A stretch of 15,808 nt of DNA from an uncultured Bacilli bacterium (GTDB taxonomy: Bacteria; Bacillota_I; Bacilli_A; RF39; UBA660), in contig CANQIM010000015.1 of assembly GCA_947624075.1 (NCBI GenBank), positions 1-15,808 of the forward strand, read 5' to 3'. Position 1 is the stretch's first letter, and each line of letters opens with the position of its first letter. The notes below the pieces were generated by a model, which worked only from the letters and a program-made list of their open reading frames with translations, was not told where the DNA came from and made no database searches. The translations under genes were made by a program, and so were the position numbers. Positions 5,620 through 13,770 of the stretch are shown here, in pieces.

Positions 5620-7017
5620 TTATATTAATTCATAAGTAGTGCCTTCACGACTATCGATAAGTCTTACACCTTTAGACAAAAGTTCATCTCTTATAGTATC
5701 AGCCTTTTTAAAATCTTTATCAGCTTTTGCTTGCTTTCTTTCTTCTATCTTAGCTAAAATTTCTTCTTCAAAACTATCATTAATCTCTTTTTCTTGAACA
5801 GCACATAAATCAAGTGATAAAACTTTATCAAAGTCTTTAACAATAGCTAACTTTGTTGTATCATTTATATCTTCTGCTTTTAAAACATCATAAAGTACTG
5901 TTATCATCATTGAAGTATTAATATCATTCTCAAAGCTTTCTTTGAATTTTTTAATATATGGACGCATTTTTTCTTCTTCAACATCCATAGAACTATCTAA
6001 AGCCATTACTTTATTACGCAATTTAGCCAACGCTTTTTTAGCAATATCTAAAGATTCATAGGAAAAAACTAATGAATTTCGATAATGACTATTCAAACAA
6101 AAATAACGATAATCTAAAGGACTATAACCTTTTTCTTCTAGAAGTGCTAGTCTTAAAAACTCACCACTTGATTTACTCATTTTACCAGATTTATCATTTA
6201 AATGAGCCCCATGACACCAATAATTGCACCATTTATGTCCTAAGAAAGCCTCACTTTGAGCAATTTCATTTGAGTGATGTGGAAAAATATTGTCAACACC
6301 ACCACAATGAATATCTAAATATTCTCCCAAAGTCTTATAAGAAATACCAGAACATTCTATATGCCAACCAGGGTAACCTACTCCCCAAGGAGAGTCCCAC
6401 TTTAGTATTTGATTCTCAAACTTAGAAACAGTAAACCAAAGAACAAAATCTGCTGGATTTCTTTTAGCGACATCTTCTTCCACCGAATCTCTAACACCAA
6501 TTTTCAAATCATCTGGATTTTTACCAGACAATTTATAATAATCCTTAGCCTTACTTATGTCAAAATAAACATTCCCATTAGAAAGATATGCATATCCTTC
6601 ATCAATCATTTTTTGAATCATTTCAATATAAGTAGGAATACAATCTGTAGCTTTTACAATAATTTCAGGTACTTTAATATTTAAACTTCTCATGTCATCA
6701 AGAAATTCTTCAGTATAAAAATTAGCAATCTCCATCACATCTTTGCCTTCTCTTTTAGCACCTTCAAGCATTTTATCATTTCCTGTGTCAGCATCACTTG
6801 TTAAATGACCTACATCAGTTATATTCATTACTCTTTTGACATCGTATCCTAAGTATTCTAAGCCTTTTTGTAAAACATCTTCAAAAATATAAGTACGTAA
6901 ATTACCTATATGGGCATAATTATAAACAGTTGGTCCACAGGTATACATTTTTACTTTACCTTCTTCATTAGGAATAAACTCTTCAACTCTTTTACTCAAT
7001 GTATTATATAATTTCAT
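5620..7017 (-). CDS. cysS: Cysteinyl-tRNA synthetase
   Basis: A class I aminoacyl-tRNA synthetase that charges tRNA-Cys in the cytoplasm. The 465 residues match the B. subtilis length. The HIGH-type signature is HIGN (36-39) in CGPTVYNYAHIGN, and the KMSKS loop is intact (279-283). The zinc site that selects cysteine is complete: Cys27, Cys222 (ECSGIS), His247 and Glu251 (FPHHSNE). The C-terminal helical region (about 330-465) includes the usual Lys/Glu-rich anticodon-stem-contacting end with KADTIRDELLSKG. I chose the ATG at 7017 because AGGTGG precedes it by five bases. Two in-frame GTG codons just upstream fall within that site. No T-box leader fits in the 105-base gap upstream. Confidence 0.97.
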   Translation of the reverse strand: MKLYNTLSKRVEEFIPNEEGKVKMYTCGPTVYNYAHIGNLRTYIFEDVLQKGLEYLGYDVKRVMNITDVGHLTSDADTGNDKMLEGAKREGKDVMEIANFYTEEFLDDMRSLNIKVPEIIVKATDCIPTYIEMIQKMIDEGYAYLSNGNVYFDISKAKDYYKLSGKNPDDLKIGVRDSVEEDVAKRNPADFVLWFTVSKFENQILKWDSPWGVGYPGWHIECSGISYKTLGEYLDIHCGGVDNIFPHHSNEIAQSEAFLGHKWCNYWCHGAHLNDKSGKMSKSSGEFLRLALLEEKGYSPLDYRYFCLNSHYRNSLVFSYESLDIAKKALAKLRNKVMALDSSMDVEEEKMRPYIKKFKESFENDINTSMMITVLYDVLKAEDINDTTKLAIVKDFDKVLSLDLCAVQEKEINDSFEEEILAKIEERKQAKADKDFKKADTIRDELLSKGVRLIDSREGTTYELI

Positions 7018-7034
7018 TTGCACCACCTACTAAC

Positions 7035-7063
7035 AGTATATCAAAAATTAGGTAAAAAGACAC
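7035..7063 (-). promoter_or_regulatory. Probable extended -10 promoter of cysS
   Basis: TATACT (7035-7040, minus strand) is preceded by TGA, giving an extended -10 element. The -35 position (7058-7063, GTGTCT) is weak. Transcription would start about ten bases before the cysS start codon, leaving almost no leader. Confidence 0.45.
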
Positions 7064-7122
7064 TATTATCTTTTTTGTTCTCTTTATTAAAATTTACACC
7101 TTCCCTCTTTATTCACCTTTTA

Positions 7123-9366
7123 TTATTTATTTTTCACTTCTTCCTTAATTATCTTTTTTATTTCATCTTCTATTAGCATTTCAATTTTTCTAGCACCGAA
7201 TTCTCGATAATTACTTCTCTTAATTATTTTATCAACAATATCTGTGGATAAAACTTTATTCAATTTATTTTTTTCCACACTTTCTGTTAATTTTTTCTTA
7301 ACAATCTTTCTTATCGCTTCTTCATCTAAATCTTCAAATTTAACAACCTCACTTATTCTATTAAATAATTCTACACCTAAAAAAGCCTTAACCTCATCTA
7401 CAATAACTTCTTGATCCTCATTAAATCCTATATTCTTATTATTAACACCTAAATTAGAAGTCATAAAAATATTAACATGAGAAAAATCTATTCTCTCACC
7501 ATTATTTGCTGTCATAAAGCCTTCATCAAAAACCTGTAAAAATAATTTTAATACAGAACTATGAGCTTTTTCTATTTCATCTAGCAACATAATAGCATAT
7601 GGTCTTCTCTTCACCTTATCTAAAATTGTTTCTTTATTATCAAAACCCACATACCCAGGTGGTGAACCAATTATCTTACTAACACTATGACCTTCTCTAT
7701 ACTCACTCATATCTAAGCGAATAAAAGCTTCATCATTATAAAGCATTTTAGCTATCTCTTTTACCAAAAATGTTTTTCCTAGCCCACTTTTTCCAATCAA
7801 TAATAATGATAAAGGTTTCTTTTTAGGAAATAAAGCTTGATTTTCCATAGCCGTACTTATTTTTTCAATCGCTTTATCTTGACCAATAACTATTCTTTTC
7901 AAATTTTTTTCTATTTTTTTATAATTTAAATTATCTAACATTTTTATAGGAATATTAGTTTTTTCAGTCAATACATCATATAAAACATTCATCGTAACTT
8001 TTTTCTTTTTATCTCTATTCCCATCATAAATTAATCCCGTAAATTCATTTTCTAACTCCTTCTCTTCATCCTTTAACTTAATAGCTAACTTATAATCATG
8101 ATTAATAATAGCTTTATTTTTTAAACCTTTTACTCTATTTAAATTAATATTAGTATCTTTTATTTTTTTATCAAGACTTGTATCTTTTAAAGCCGTCTTA
8201 GAACAAGCTTCATCTAATACATCAATTGCTTTATCAGGCTGTCTGCCAAAACCTACATATAAATTTGTATATTTAATTATCTTATCAATTAATAAATCAC
8301 TAATTTCAACATCATGATATTTCTCATAAATAGGTTTTAAATGTAACAATATGTTTTTTGTCTCCTCTAAATCAGGCTCCATTACATATATTTTTTGAAA
8401 TCTTCTATCTAATGCCTTATCTCCTTCTATATGTTGCTGATACTCTTTCTCAGTTGTTGCACCTATAATTTTCAATTTACCCCTCGCTAAATAAGGTTTA
8501 ATTAGATTAGAAGCATCAATTGCTCCTTCGGCTCCACCAGCACCAACTAACGTATGTATTTCATCAATGAACAAAATAACATTTTCTTTTTCTTCTATTT
8601 CTGCAATTATCTTATTAACTCTTTCCTCAAATTCACCTCGATATTTTGTCCCAGCAATCAAAGAAGCCATGGATACACTATAAATTCTTTTACCCAATAA
8701 TTTACTTGGTACACATCCTAATGCAATCTTTCTTGCTAGTTCCTCAACTAAAGCCGTTTTGCCAACTCCAGCTTCACCTATCAGTAATGGATTATTTTTA
8801 TTTTTTCTAAGAAGTATTTCAATAATTCTATTAATTTCTTTATCTCTTCCAACAACACTATCATCAGTATTTAAACATACTTTATTTAAATTAATCGCAA
8901 ACTCATCTAAAAATAAGCTATCTGCCTTATCACTATTTTTATATTTAAATTCCTTAGAAAATTTTTCATAAAGAAAGTCAATATCAACATTCATTCCCAT
9001 TAAAATTCTATTTGCTACACCTTCACCTTCCTCTAACAAAGAAATAAACAAATTATAAGGACTTATAGCACTATCTTGTCCATTTTTATAGATCATAGCA
9101 TTTTCAATTACTCTCTTTAATAAAGGCGTAAATAAAAACCATTCATTAGCAGTTTTACCTATTCCAACTACTTTTATAAGTTCATCTTTAAAAGATTTAT
9201 AATCTATTTTATATTCATTTAACATTTTAGTAATTTCTAATTTTTCATTATTTAAAATGGCAAGTAATAAATGCTCAGTACCAACATAAGGATGCTTCAA
9301 TTCTTGCATTTCTTTTTTTGCCATAATAAGTATTTTTTGTGCATCAGCATCAAATTTATAAAACAT
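7123..9366 (-). CDS. clpC: ATP-dependent Clp protease ATP-binding subunit ClpC
   Basis: This is a Hsp100 unfoldase that feeds proteins into ClpP. Domains in order: a Clp N-domain (1-145, FDADAQKILIMAKKEM and HPYVGTEHLLLAIL); AAA-1 with Walker A GEAGVGKT (197-204), Walker B ILFIDE (264-269) and pore loop GTKYRGEFEERV; a short UVR-type middle region (about 411-443) placing it with ClpC rather than ClpA; and AAA-2 with Walker A GKSGLGKT (525-532), Walker B MLLDE (593-597), and IGF (646-648) in the ClpP-docking loop. At 747 residues it is shorter than B. subtilis ClpC (about 810). The missing length seems to be in the linkers and C-terminus. The start ATG has GAGGAG about 10 bases upstream. No CtsR box or CIRCE element and no clear promoter were found, and ctsR-mcsA-mcsB do not precede it. 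It stands between a terminator and cysS. Confidence 0.95.
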   Translation of the reverse strand: MFYKFDADAQKILIMAKKEMQELKHPYVGTEHLLLAILNNEKLEITKMLNEYKIDYKSFKDELIKVVGIGKTANEWFLFTPLLKRVIENAMIYKNGQDSAISPYNLFISLLEEGEGVANRILMGMNVDIDFLYEKFSKEFKYKNSDKADSLFLDEFAINLNKVCLNTDDSVVGRDKEINRIIEILLRKNKNNPLLIGEAGVGKTALVEELARKIALGCVPSKLLGKRIYSVSMASLIAGTKYRGEFEERVNKIIAEIEEKENVILFIDEIHTLVGAGGAEGAIDASNLIKPYLARGKLKIIGATTEKEYQQHIEGDKALDRRFQKIYVMEPDLEETKNILLHLKPIYEKYHDVEISDLLIDKIIKYTNLYVGFGRQPDKAIDVLDEACSKTALKDTSLDKKIKDTNINLNRVKGLKNKAIINHDYKLAIKLKDEEKELENEFTGLIYDGNRDKKKKVTMNVLYDVLTEKTNIPIKMLDNLNYKKIEKNLKRIVIGQDKAIEKISTAMENQALFPKKKPLSLLLIGKSGLGKTFLVKEIAKMLYNDEAFIRLDMSEYREGHSVSKIIGSPPGYVGFDNKETILDKVKRRPYAIMLLDEIEKAHSSVLKLFLQVFDEGFMTANNGERIDFSHVNIFMTSNLGVNNKNIGFNEDQEVIVDEVKAFLGVELFNRISEVVKFEDLDEEAIRKIVKKKLTESVEKNKLNKVLSTDIVDKIIKRSNYREFGARKIEMLIEDEIKKIIKEEVKNK

Positions 9367-9443
9367 CTTGTCTCATCTCCTCTAGTATAATTTTAAATCT
9401 TAAAATCATTCTTAATCAAGAAAAGACATACCCTAAAATTAGA

Positions 9444-9490
9444 CAAAAAAAAGACTACTATAAAATCAAAACTTGATTTTACAATAGTCT
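9444..9490 (-). terminator. Intrinsic terminator of the YfcC-like transporter gene
   Basis: On the minus strand, 18 bases (9473-9490) pair without gaps with 9452-9469, using two G-U wobbles, around a GTT loop, and a run of eight U follows. It lies 22 bases after the transporter stop and before clpC, so it should separate the two transcription units. The stem is AT-rich, but its length makes it convincing. Confidence 0.88.
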
Positions 9491-9511
9491 AAAATCGTAA
9501 TTTTATATTAC

Positions 9512-11116
9512 TTAAATTAAAGCTAATATTACAAATAAGATAATCAATACAACTAAAAATTCAAGTAAAAATTTCCAAGCATTCTTTAACCAATCTCTAT
9601 AATTAACTTTTAAATATGAAAGTACGCTCATAAGAATTAAACTTGTAGGAGCAACTAACATAGTTAAACCATATAATGATTGGAACATAATACCAACAGT
9701 AGTATAGAAATCAGAATTAGTTACTTCTGTAACGTAAAATGGAAGAATACTTTGGAATACATATGCTGGATCTCCATTAAATAAACTTGCAAGAATAGCT
9801 ACTAAAGAAGTTGTTGCTATATTAAATCCTTTAGAGAATCCTAAAATAGTTTTATAAATAACTAATTGGAATGGATGATATGTTACTAAAACTAAAATTG
9901 TATAAATAAATAGTACAATAGTAGCTGGTGCTAATGCTTTCTTAGCTCCATTAACAAATCCATCAAAAATATCATTTATCTTAACTTTATAAATTAAAGC
10001 AAAAATTAATATTAAAATTCCTAAAGGTAAGAACATATCTGTAATAGACCATTCTCCAAACGCTACAAATGTACCTAATAGTTTAGCAAAAATTGGGAAT
10101 CCAAATAATTCAAATTCTTGTGTATTGTTACTTAATTCAGTAAAGAAATCAATACCAAAACCATTTTCACCCCAAGGTATAAATGCAAGTACCATTAGAA
10201 CAAATAATAAGAAAAATCCTATTACAAATGGCCAAATTTTATGTTTACTGTTAACAATAGTAGGAACAAAACCTTCACTATCATCTGCTACAACAGATTC
10301 TTTAACAACAATAATATCTTCATCTTTTAAAGCTGCTTTATTATTGTTCTTTGAAGATTTGCCCTTCTTTGTTGATTTTTTTGTTTTTGAAGTTTTAGCT
10401 GCTTTAGAAGTTCCTGTTTTTACTTCTTTCTTAGGAGCTTCAATAACTTCTTCTGTAATTTCTACTTTTTTAACTGACTTCTTTTCCAACTTATCACCTT
10501 TTTTAGATGCATCCTTCTTAATATACATAAATACATTGAACATTAATAAAATTAATCCTAGTAATAAGATTACAAATCTTATTCCAATTTCAAAATCTAA
10601 ATCTAATGCTAATGCTTGTAGTAAAGAAGCCAAATTTGTATAAGCATAAGTTGTTCCTGCAAGACCAACACCAATTGAACCAACTACTGTTAGTGCTGCT
10701 ACAATCTTATCGTAACCCATTAATAAAATAAGTGAAACAACAAATGGTATGAAAACAGCTAATCCAATTTGTAATCCACAAATTGAAGTCAATACTGCAA
10801 ATATTATCATAATAATTGCAAGAACTAGCTTTTCTTTACCAGAAACTTTTGCTACTATTTTATCTAAAAAACTACGATATGCTGGAATTTTGTATAAAAT
10901 TCCATAAAAACCACCAACTAGAACTATAAATAATACAATATATCCAAAATATGAAATTGATGTTAATGGATAATTGAATAAATCAAATAGTCCCATTTGA
11001 ACGCGTCCTTGTTCAGCATACTCACCTGAAAAATATGCAGCTGGAAAAATCCAAGTAAGTACCATGAATAACAATAAAGTTATAAGAACGGCTTTAATTG
11101 CATTATGTTTCTTCAT
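9512..11116 (-). CDS. YfcC-like ion-transporter-superfamily membrane protein
   Basis: A polytopic membrane protein of 534 residues. It has about five or six helices in the first half (about 8-200) and as many in the second (about 293-534), separated by a cytoplasmic loop. The halves resemble the YfcC/C4-dicarboxylate-carrier group of the ion transporter superfamily: the second half has FVNGAKKALAPATIVLFIY, a gapped hydrophobic core, and MLVAPTSLILMSVLSYLKV. Members are predicted carboxylate, amino-acid or peptide-type carriers; the substrate cannot be told from sequence. The central loop (about 200-292) is unusually long and very Lys/Thr/Ser-rich (200-263), then acidic. Its nearest B. subtilis analogue would not have such an insert. 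GGGAGG lies six bases before the ATG. The gene has its own promoter and terminator, and occupies the place between lysS and clpC taken by ctsR-mcsAB in Bacillus. Confidence 0.75.
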   Translation of the reverse strand: MKKHNAIKAVLITLLLFMVLTWIFPAAYFSGEYAEQGRVQMGLFDLFNYPLTSISYFGYIVLFIVLVGGFYGILYKIPAYRSFLDKIVAKVSGKEKLVLAIIMIIFAVLTSICGLQIGLAVFIPFVVSLILLMGYDKIVAALTVVGSIGVGLAGTTYAYTNLASLLQALALDLDFEIGIRFVILLLGLILLMFNVFMYIKKDASKKGDKLEKKSVKKVEITEEVIEAPKKEVKTGTSKAAKTSKTKKSTKKGKSSKNNNKAALKDEDIIVVKESVVADDSEGFVPTIVNSKHKIWPFVIGFFLLFVLMVLAFIPWGENGFGIDFFTELSNNTQEFELFGFPIFAKLLGTFVAFGEWSITDMFLPLGILILIFALIYKVKINDIFDGFVNGAKKALAPATIVLFIYTILVLVTYHPFQLVIYKTILGFSKGFNIATTSLVAILASLFNGDPAYVFQSILPFYVTEVTNSDFYTTVGIMFQSLYGLTMLVAPTSLILMSVLSYLKVNYRDWLKNAWKFLLEFLVVLIILFVILALI

Positions 11117-11134
11117 AATTAACCTCCCACTATA

Positions 11135-11163
11135 ATTATAGCTTTTTACAAATTATCTTGCAA
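11135..11163 (-). promoter_or_regulatory. Promoter of the YfcC-like transporter
   Basis: Near-consensus sigma-A promoter on the minus strand: TTGCAA (11158-11163), exactly 17 bases, TATAAT (11135-11140). The start site would lie only some 12-15 bases before the ATG, so there is no room for a riboswitch or attenuator. Confidence 0.78.
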
Positions 11164-11208
11164 GTATTTACCAATTTTTTTTGTGAAAATTTTGTGATAT
11201 TTAAACGT

Positions 11209-11234
11209 AAAAAGTACTTAACATCGTAAGTACT
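11209..11234 (-). terminator. Likely terminator of the mscL-dusB-RDD-lysS operon
   Basis: Perfect 8-bp inverted repeat AGTACTTA/TAAGTACT (11227-11234 with 11213-11220) with a six-base loop, followed on the minus strand by five U (one of them in the stem). It lies about 125 bases after the lysS stop and before the transporter promoter. The U-run is short, so efficiency may be moderate. The rest of the lysS-transporter gap is AT-rich with no open frame that has a ribosome binding site. Confidence 0.6.
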
Positions 11235-11358
11235 CCACTAATTAATAAGTATATTTTATTTTGTTAATAGCTTTTGTAATTATAATCTTTATTTAATCTA
11301 CCTTCTTTCTAAAATACAAAAAAGTAAATTAAGTAATTAATTTTTCATGGTATTTCTT

Positions 11359-12822
11359 TTATTTTTCAGTTGGTCGCATTAAAGGGAACAATACAACATC
11401 TTTAATATTTTGTGAATTAGTAAGTAATTGAATAACTCTATCTATACCCATACCCCAACCACTAATTGGAGGCATACCACATTCCATAGCCATGATATAA
11501 TCATTGTCCATTGGCATAGCTTCTTCATCCCCATTTGCCTTCAAAGCTGCTTGTTCTTCTAATCTACGCATTTGCTCTTGAGGATCAACTAGTTCTGAAT
11601 AAGCATTTATAATTTCTGCCCCATTTATAATTAATTGGAAACGATCCGTTATTTCTTTATTATCATCATTAGCACGAGCTAAAGGACTTAAACTAATTGG
11701 ATGTTCTGTTAAAAATGTAGGTTGAATAACATTATTTCTTGCTACTTTCTTATATAATTGATCAACTAAATTACCATAACCTAAATCTTCAAGAGGAACT
11801 TCACTATCTATTTCAATTTTTTCTTCTTTTATTTTAGCAAGTAATTTTTCTTTTGTATTATATTCATTTATATCAATATTACTATATCTTAATATTAAAT
11901 CTCTAAAACTTACAACTTCCCATTCGCCACTTAAATCAATTTCTTTGTCCATAATATTTATAACTAATGTACCAAAAAGTTTTTGAATGATACTTTGTAG
12001 CATTTCTCTTAAAAATTTCATATTATCTTTATAATTATAATAAGCACAGTAACCCTCTATCATCGTAAAGTCTTGCAAATGTTGAACATCCATTCCTTCA
12101 TTTCTAAAACATCTTGCTATTTCAAATACCTTTGTAAATCCACCAACAATAGCTCTTTTTAAATATGTTTCTGGTGCTATTCTTAAATACATATCAATGT
12201 CTAAAGCATTATGATGCGTAACAAAAGGTTTAGCTGTTGCGCCACTTGCTTTATTATTAAGAATAGGCGTTTCAATTTCGATATAACCTGCTTCATCTAA
12301 ATAATTTCTCAATTCTCTAATAAACTTACTACGAAGTAAAAATTTCTTTTTAGATTCATCACTAGTTATTAGATCAAGATATCTTTCACGATAAATTGCT
12401 TCAACATCCAAAACACCATGAAATTTCTCTGGTAATGGTCTTAAAGCTTTACCTAAAAATTTTATTTGTGAAGCTCTAATCGTTTTCTCTCCTGTATGAG
12501 TAGTAAATACTTCTCCTTCAACTCCAATAAAATCACCTAAGTCATAATTAGCCTTAAAATCATTATAAGCTTCTTCACCTATCATATCTAATTTAACAGA
12601 AATTTGAATTTTTCCGTTAATATCTCCAATAGTTAAAAAGCTCATTTTACCCATTTTACGCATTAAAATAATTCTTCCTGCAACTCTAACTCCTGTAACG
12701 CCATCTTCTAAATTTGCAGCATCTTTTAACTCATAATTAACTTCAAATCTATCAGGGTAACAATCCTTAATATTTTTCAACTTTTCTCTTCTAACTACTT
12801 CTTGTTCACTAAGCTCTCTCAT
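11359..12822 (-). CDS. lysS: Lysyl-tRNA synthetase, class II
   Basis: Charges tRNA-Lys. An OB-fold anticodon-binding domain spans about residues 44-125. The class II catalytic core has motif 1 (about 176-190, YIEIETPIL), motif 2 (233-262, containing FEIARCFRNEGMD) and motif 3 (449-473, with GWGMGIDRV). Lysine-pocket residues are retained (Glu256, Tyr258, Asn406, Glu410), so it is LysRS rather than AspRS or AsnRS. Motif 2 continues HLQDFTMIEGY where Bacillus and E. coli have HNPEFTMLELY. Motif 3 has GWGMGIDR for the usual GLGIGIDR, and the pocket has NAYSEL for NGFSEL. This points to a different LysRS lineage from Bacillus. The start ATG has AAAGGAG upstream. It is 15 bases after the RDD gene and closes the operon; no T-box was seen. 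Length, 487, is normal. Confidence 0.94.
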   Translation of the reverse strand: MRELSEQEVVRREKLKNIKDCYPDRFEVNYELKDAANLEDGVTGVRVAGRIILMRKMGKMSFLTIGDINGKIQISVKLDMIGEEAYNDFKANYDLGDFIGVEGEVFTTHTGEKTIRASQIKFLGKALRPLPEKFHGVLDVEAIYRERYLDLITSDESKKKFLLRSKFIRELRNYLDEAGYIEIETPILNNKASGATAKPFVTHHNALDIDMYLRIAPETYLKRAIVGGFTKVFEIARCFRNEGMDVQHLQDFTMIEGYCAYYNYKDNMKFLREMLQSIIQKLFGTLVINIMDKEIDLSGEWEVVSFRDLILRYSNIDINEYNTKEKLLAKIKEEKIEIDSEVPLEDLGYGNLVDQLYKKVARNNVIQPTFLTEHPISLSPLARANDDNKEITDRFQLIINGAEIINAYSELVDPQEQMRRLEEQAALKANGDEEAMPMDNDYIMAMECGMPPISGWGMGIDRVIQLLTNSQNIKDVVLFPLMRPTEK

Positions 12823-12837
12823 AAAAAACTCCTTTGT

Positions 12838-13770
12838 TTATAATTTTATAACTCTAGTATGAGCTAATTTATCATGAACAGCACGTCCATCTAAACTACC
12901 CATTATCATAAATGCTGATACAATTAATACAATGTATTGAAGCATTTCCATAGTTGCTACTCCATAAAAGTATACCGTCTTACCTGCAAATAGCATAAAA
13001 GCAAAAGATAAAATCTCTAATAAAATAGAATTAGCAATTAAACAACGACAAATCATTTGGTTCATAGTCAAATTCCTATTATCAGATACAACTTTAATTT
13101 TCAAAATCTTTTTACCAATAGTTTGCCCATTATTATATAATTGAAAAACTATAAAATATAAAATTTCACAAACTAAAGTTATCAATGTAACAGTACCATT
13201 GCTTTTAGCAAGTTGATAAGTAATAGACTCCATTTCTGTTGCATAAGTTTTAATACTAATTTTTGCTTCTTGATATTTTTCTACTACTTCCATCATCTCA
13301 TCATTTAGCTTATCTATTTTACTATCATCACTAACAAATGGAAAGACAAGTAAACTTGCTACAAAAGATACTAATAAAACATCAATTATATAAGCTAAAA
13401 ATCTTTGAAGCAAAGTAGCTTTAACTTTATCTTCATACATAACTTTTTTACTAGTTTTACTTCTTTCTTTTGTCTCTTCTTCACTACTTAATTTTTCTTC
13501 TTTTTTCACAATCTCTTCTTCTATTAGTTCTTCAGCTTGCTTACCTTCTTTTATTCCTTTTTCTTCTTTTATTTCTTCAGCAATTTTAATTTCTTTTTGC
13601 TTTTCTTGTTCTAAATTCTTATCATTATCATTAACTTTCTTCGTATTTTTCTTTTCATCTACTCCTGTTGTTTTAGCTTTTTTAACAGTTTTTTTCTCTA
13701 CACTCCCAGTATCACTTTTTTTAGTTGGTTTCTTTTTTGTATTTTTCTTTTTCTCATCTTCACTATTCAT
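12838..13770 (-). CDS. RDD-family membrane protein with long charged N-terminal tail
   Basis: The C-terminal two thirds is an RDD domain, a membrane domain of mostly unknown role; some members move small ions or solutes. It begins LLQRFLAYIIDVLLV (Arg123, Asp130), has NNGQTIGKKILKIKVV, and ends GRAVHDKLAHTRVI. Hydrophobic segments lie near 128-147, 195-211, 245-262 and 276-292. Residues 1-112 form a disordered-looking cytoplasmic tail: Lys/Thr-rich at 7-46 and Lys/Glu-rich at 50-100. Such a long tail is unusual for the family. I chose the ATG at 13770 because AGGAGG precedes it; an in-frame start at 13791 overlaps that site. The start overlaps the end of dusB by eight bases, indicating coupled translation, and lysS follows after 15 bases. 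Function here is unknown. Confidence 0.85.
   Translation of the reverse strand: MNSEDEKKKNTKKKPTKKSDTGSVEKKTVKKAKTTGVDEKKNTKKVNDNDKNLEQEKQKEIKIAEEIKEEKGIKEGKQAEELIEEEIVKKEEKLSSEEETKERSKTSKKVMYEDKVKATLLQRFLAYIIDVLLVSFVASLLVFPFVSDDSKIDKLNDEMMEVVEKYQEAKISIKTYATEMESITYQLAKSNGTVTLITLVCEILYFIVFQLYNNGQTIGKKILKIKVVSDNRNLTMNQMICRCLIANSILLEILSFAFMLFAGKTVYFYGVATMEMLQYIVLIVSAFMIMGSLDGRAVHDKLAHTRVIKL

Noticed and set aside
6072..6684. Open plus-strand frames antisense to cysS, and similar ones antisense to rplK, clpC and dusB
   Set aside because: They have no ribosome binding site, their composition is that of reverse translations of AT-rich genes, and they lie wholly within well-identified genes.
7054..7076. 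AAAAAGA/TCTTTTT inverted repeat between clpC and cysS
   Set aside because: It is nearly all A-T pairs with the U-run inside the stem, and overlaps the cysS -35 region. It is too weak to call a terminator.
7018..7122. T-box or other riboswitch for cysS, and likewise lysine riboswitch or T-box for lysS or the transporter
   Set aside because: Upstream gaps are too short (about 105 bases for cysS, 15 for lysS, a 12-15 base leader for the transporter) and no T-box motif was seen.
9367..9443. CtsR box or CIRCE element upstream of clpC
   Set aside because: No GGTCAAA repeat and no TTAGCACTC/GAGTGCTAA pair is present. The TATACT near 9385 sits too close to the ribosome binding site to be a good -10.
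10125..10643. Open plus-strand frame of 172 codons antisense to the transporter
   Set aside because: It mirrors the low-complexity Lys/Ser loop of the transporter, has no ribosome binding site or promoter, and the minus-strand gene is clearly real.
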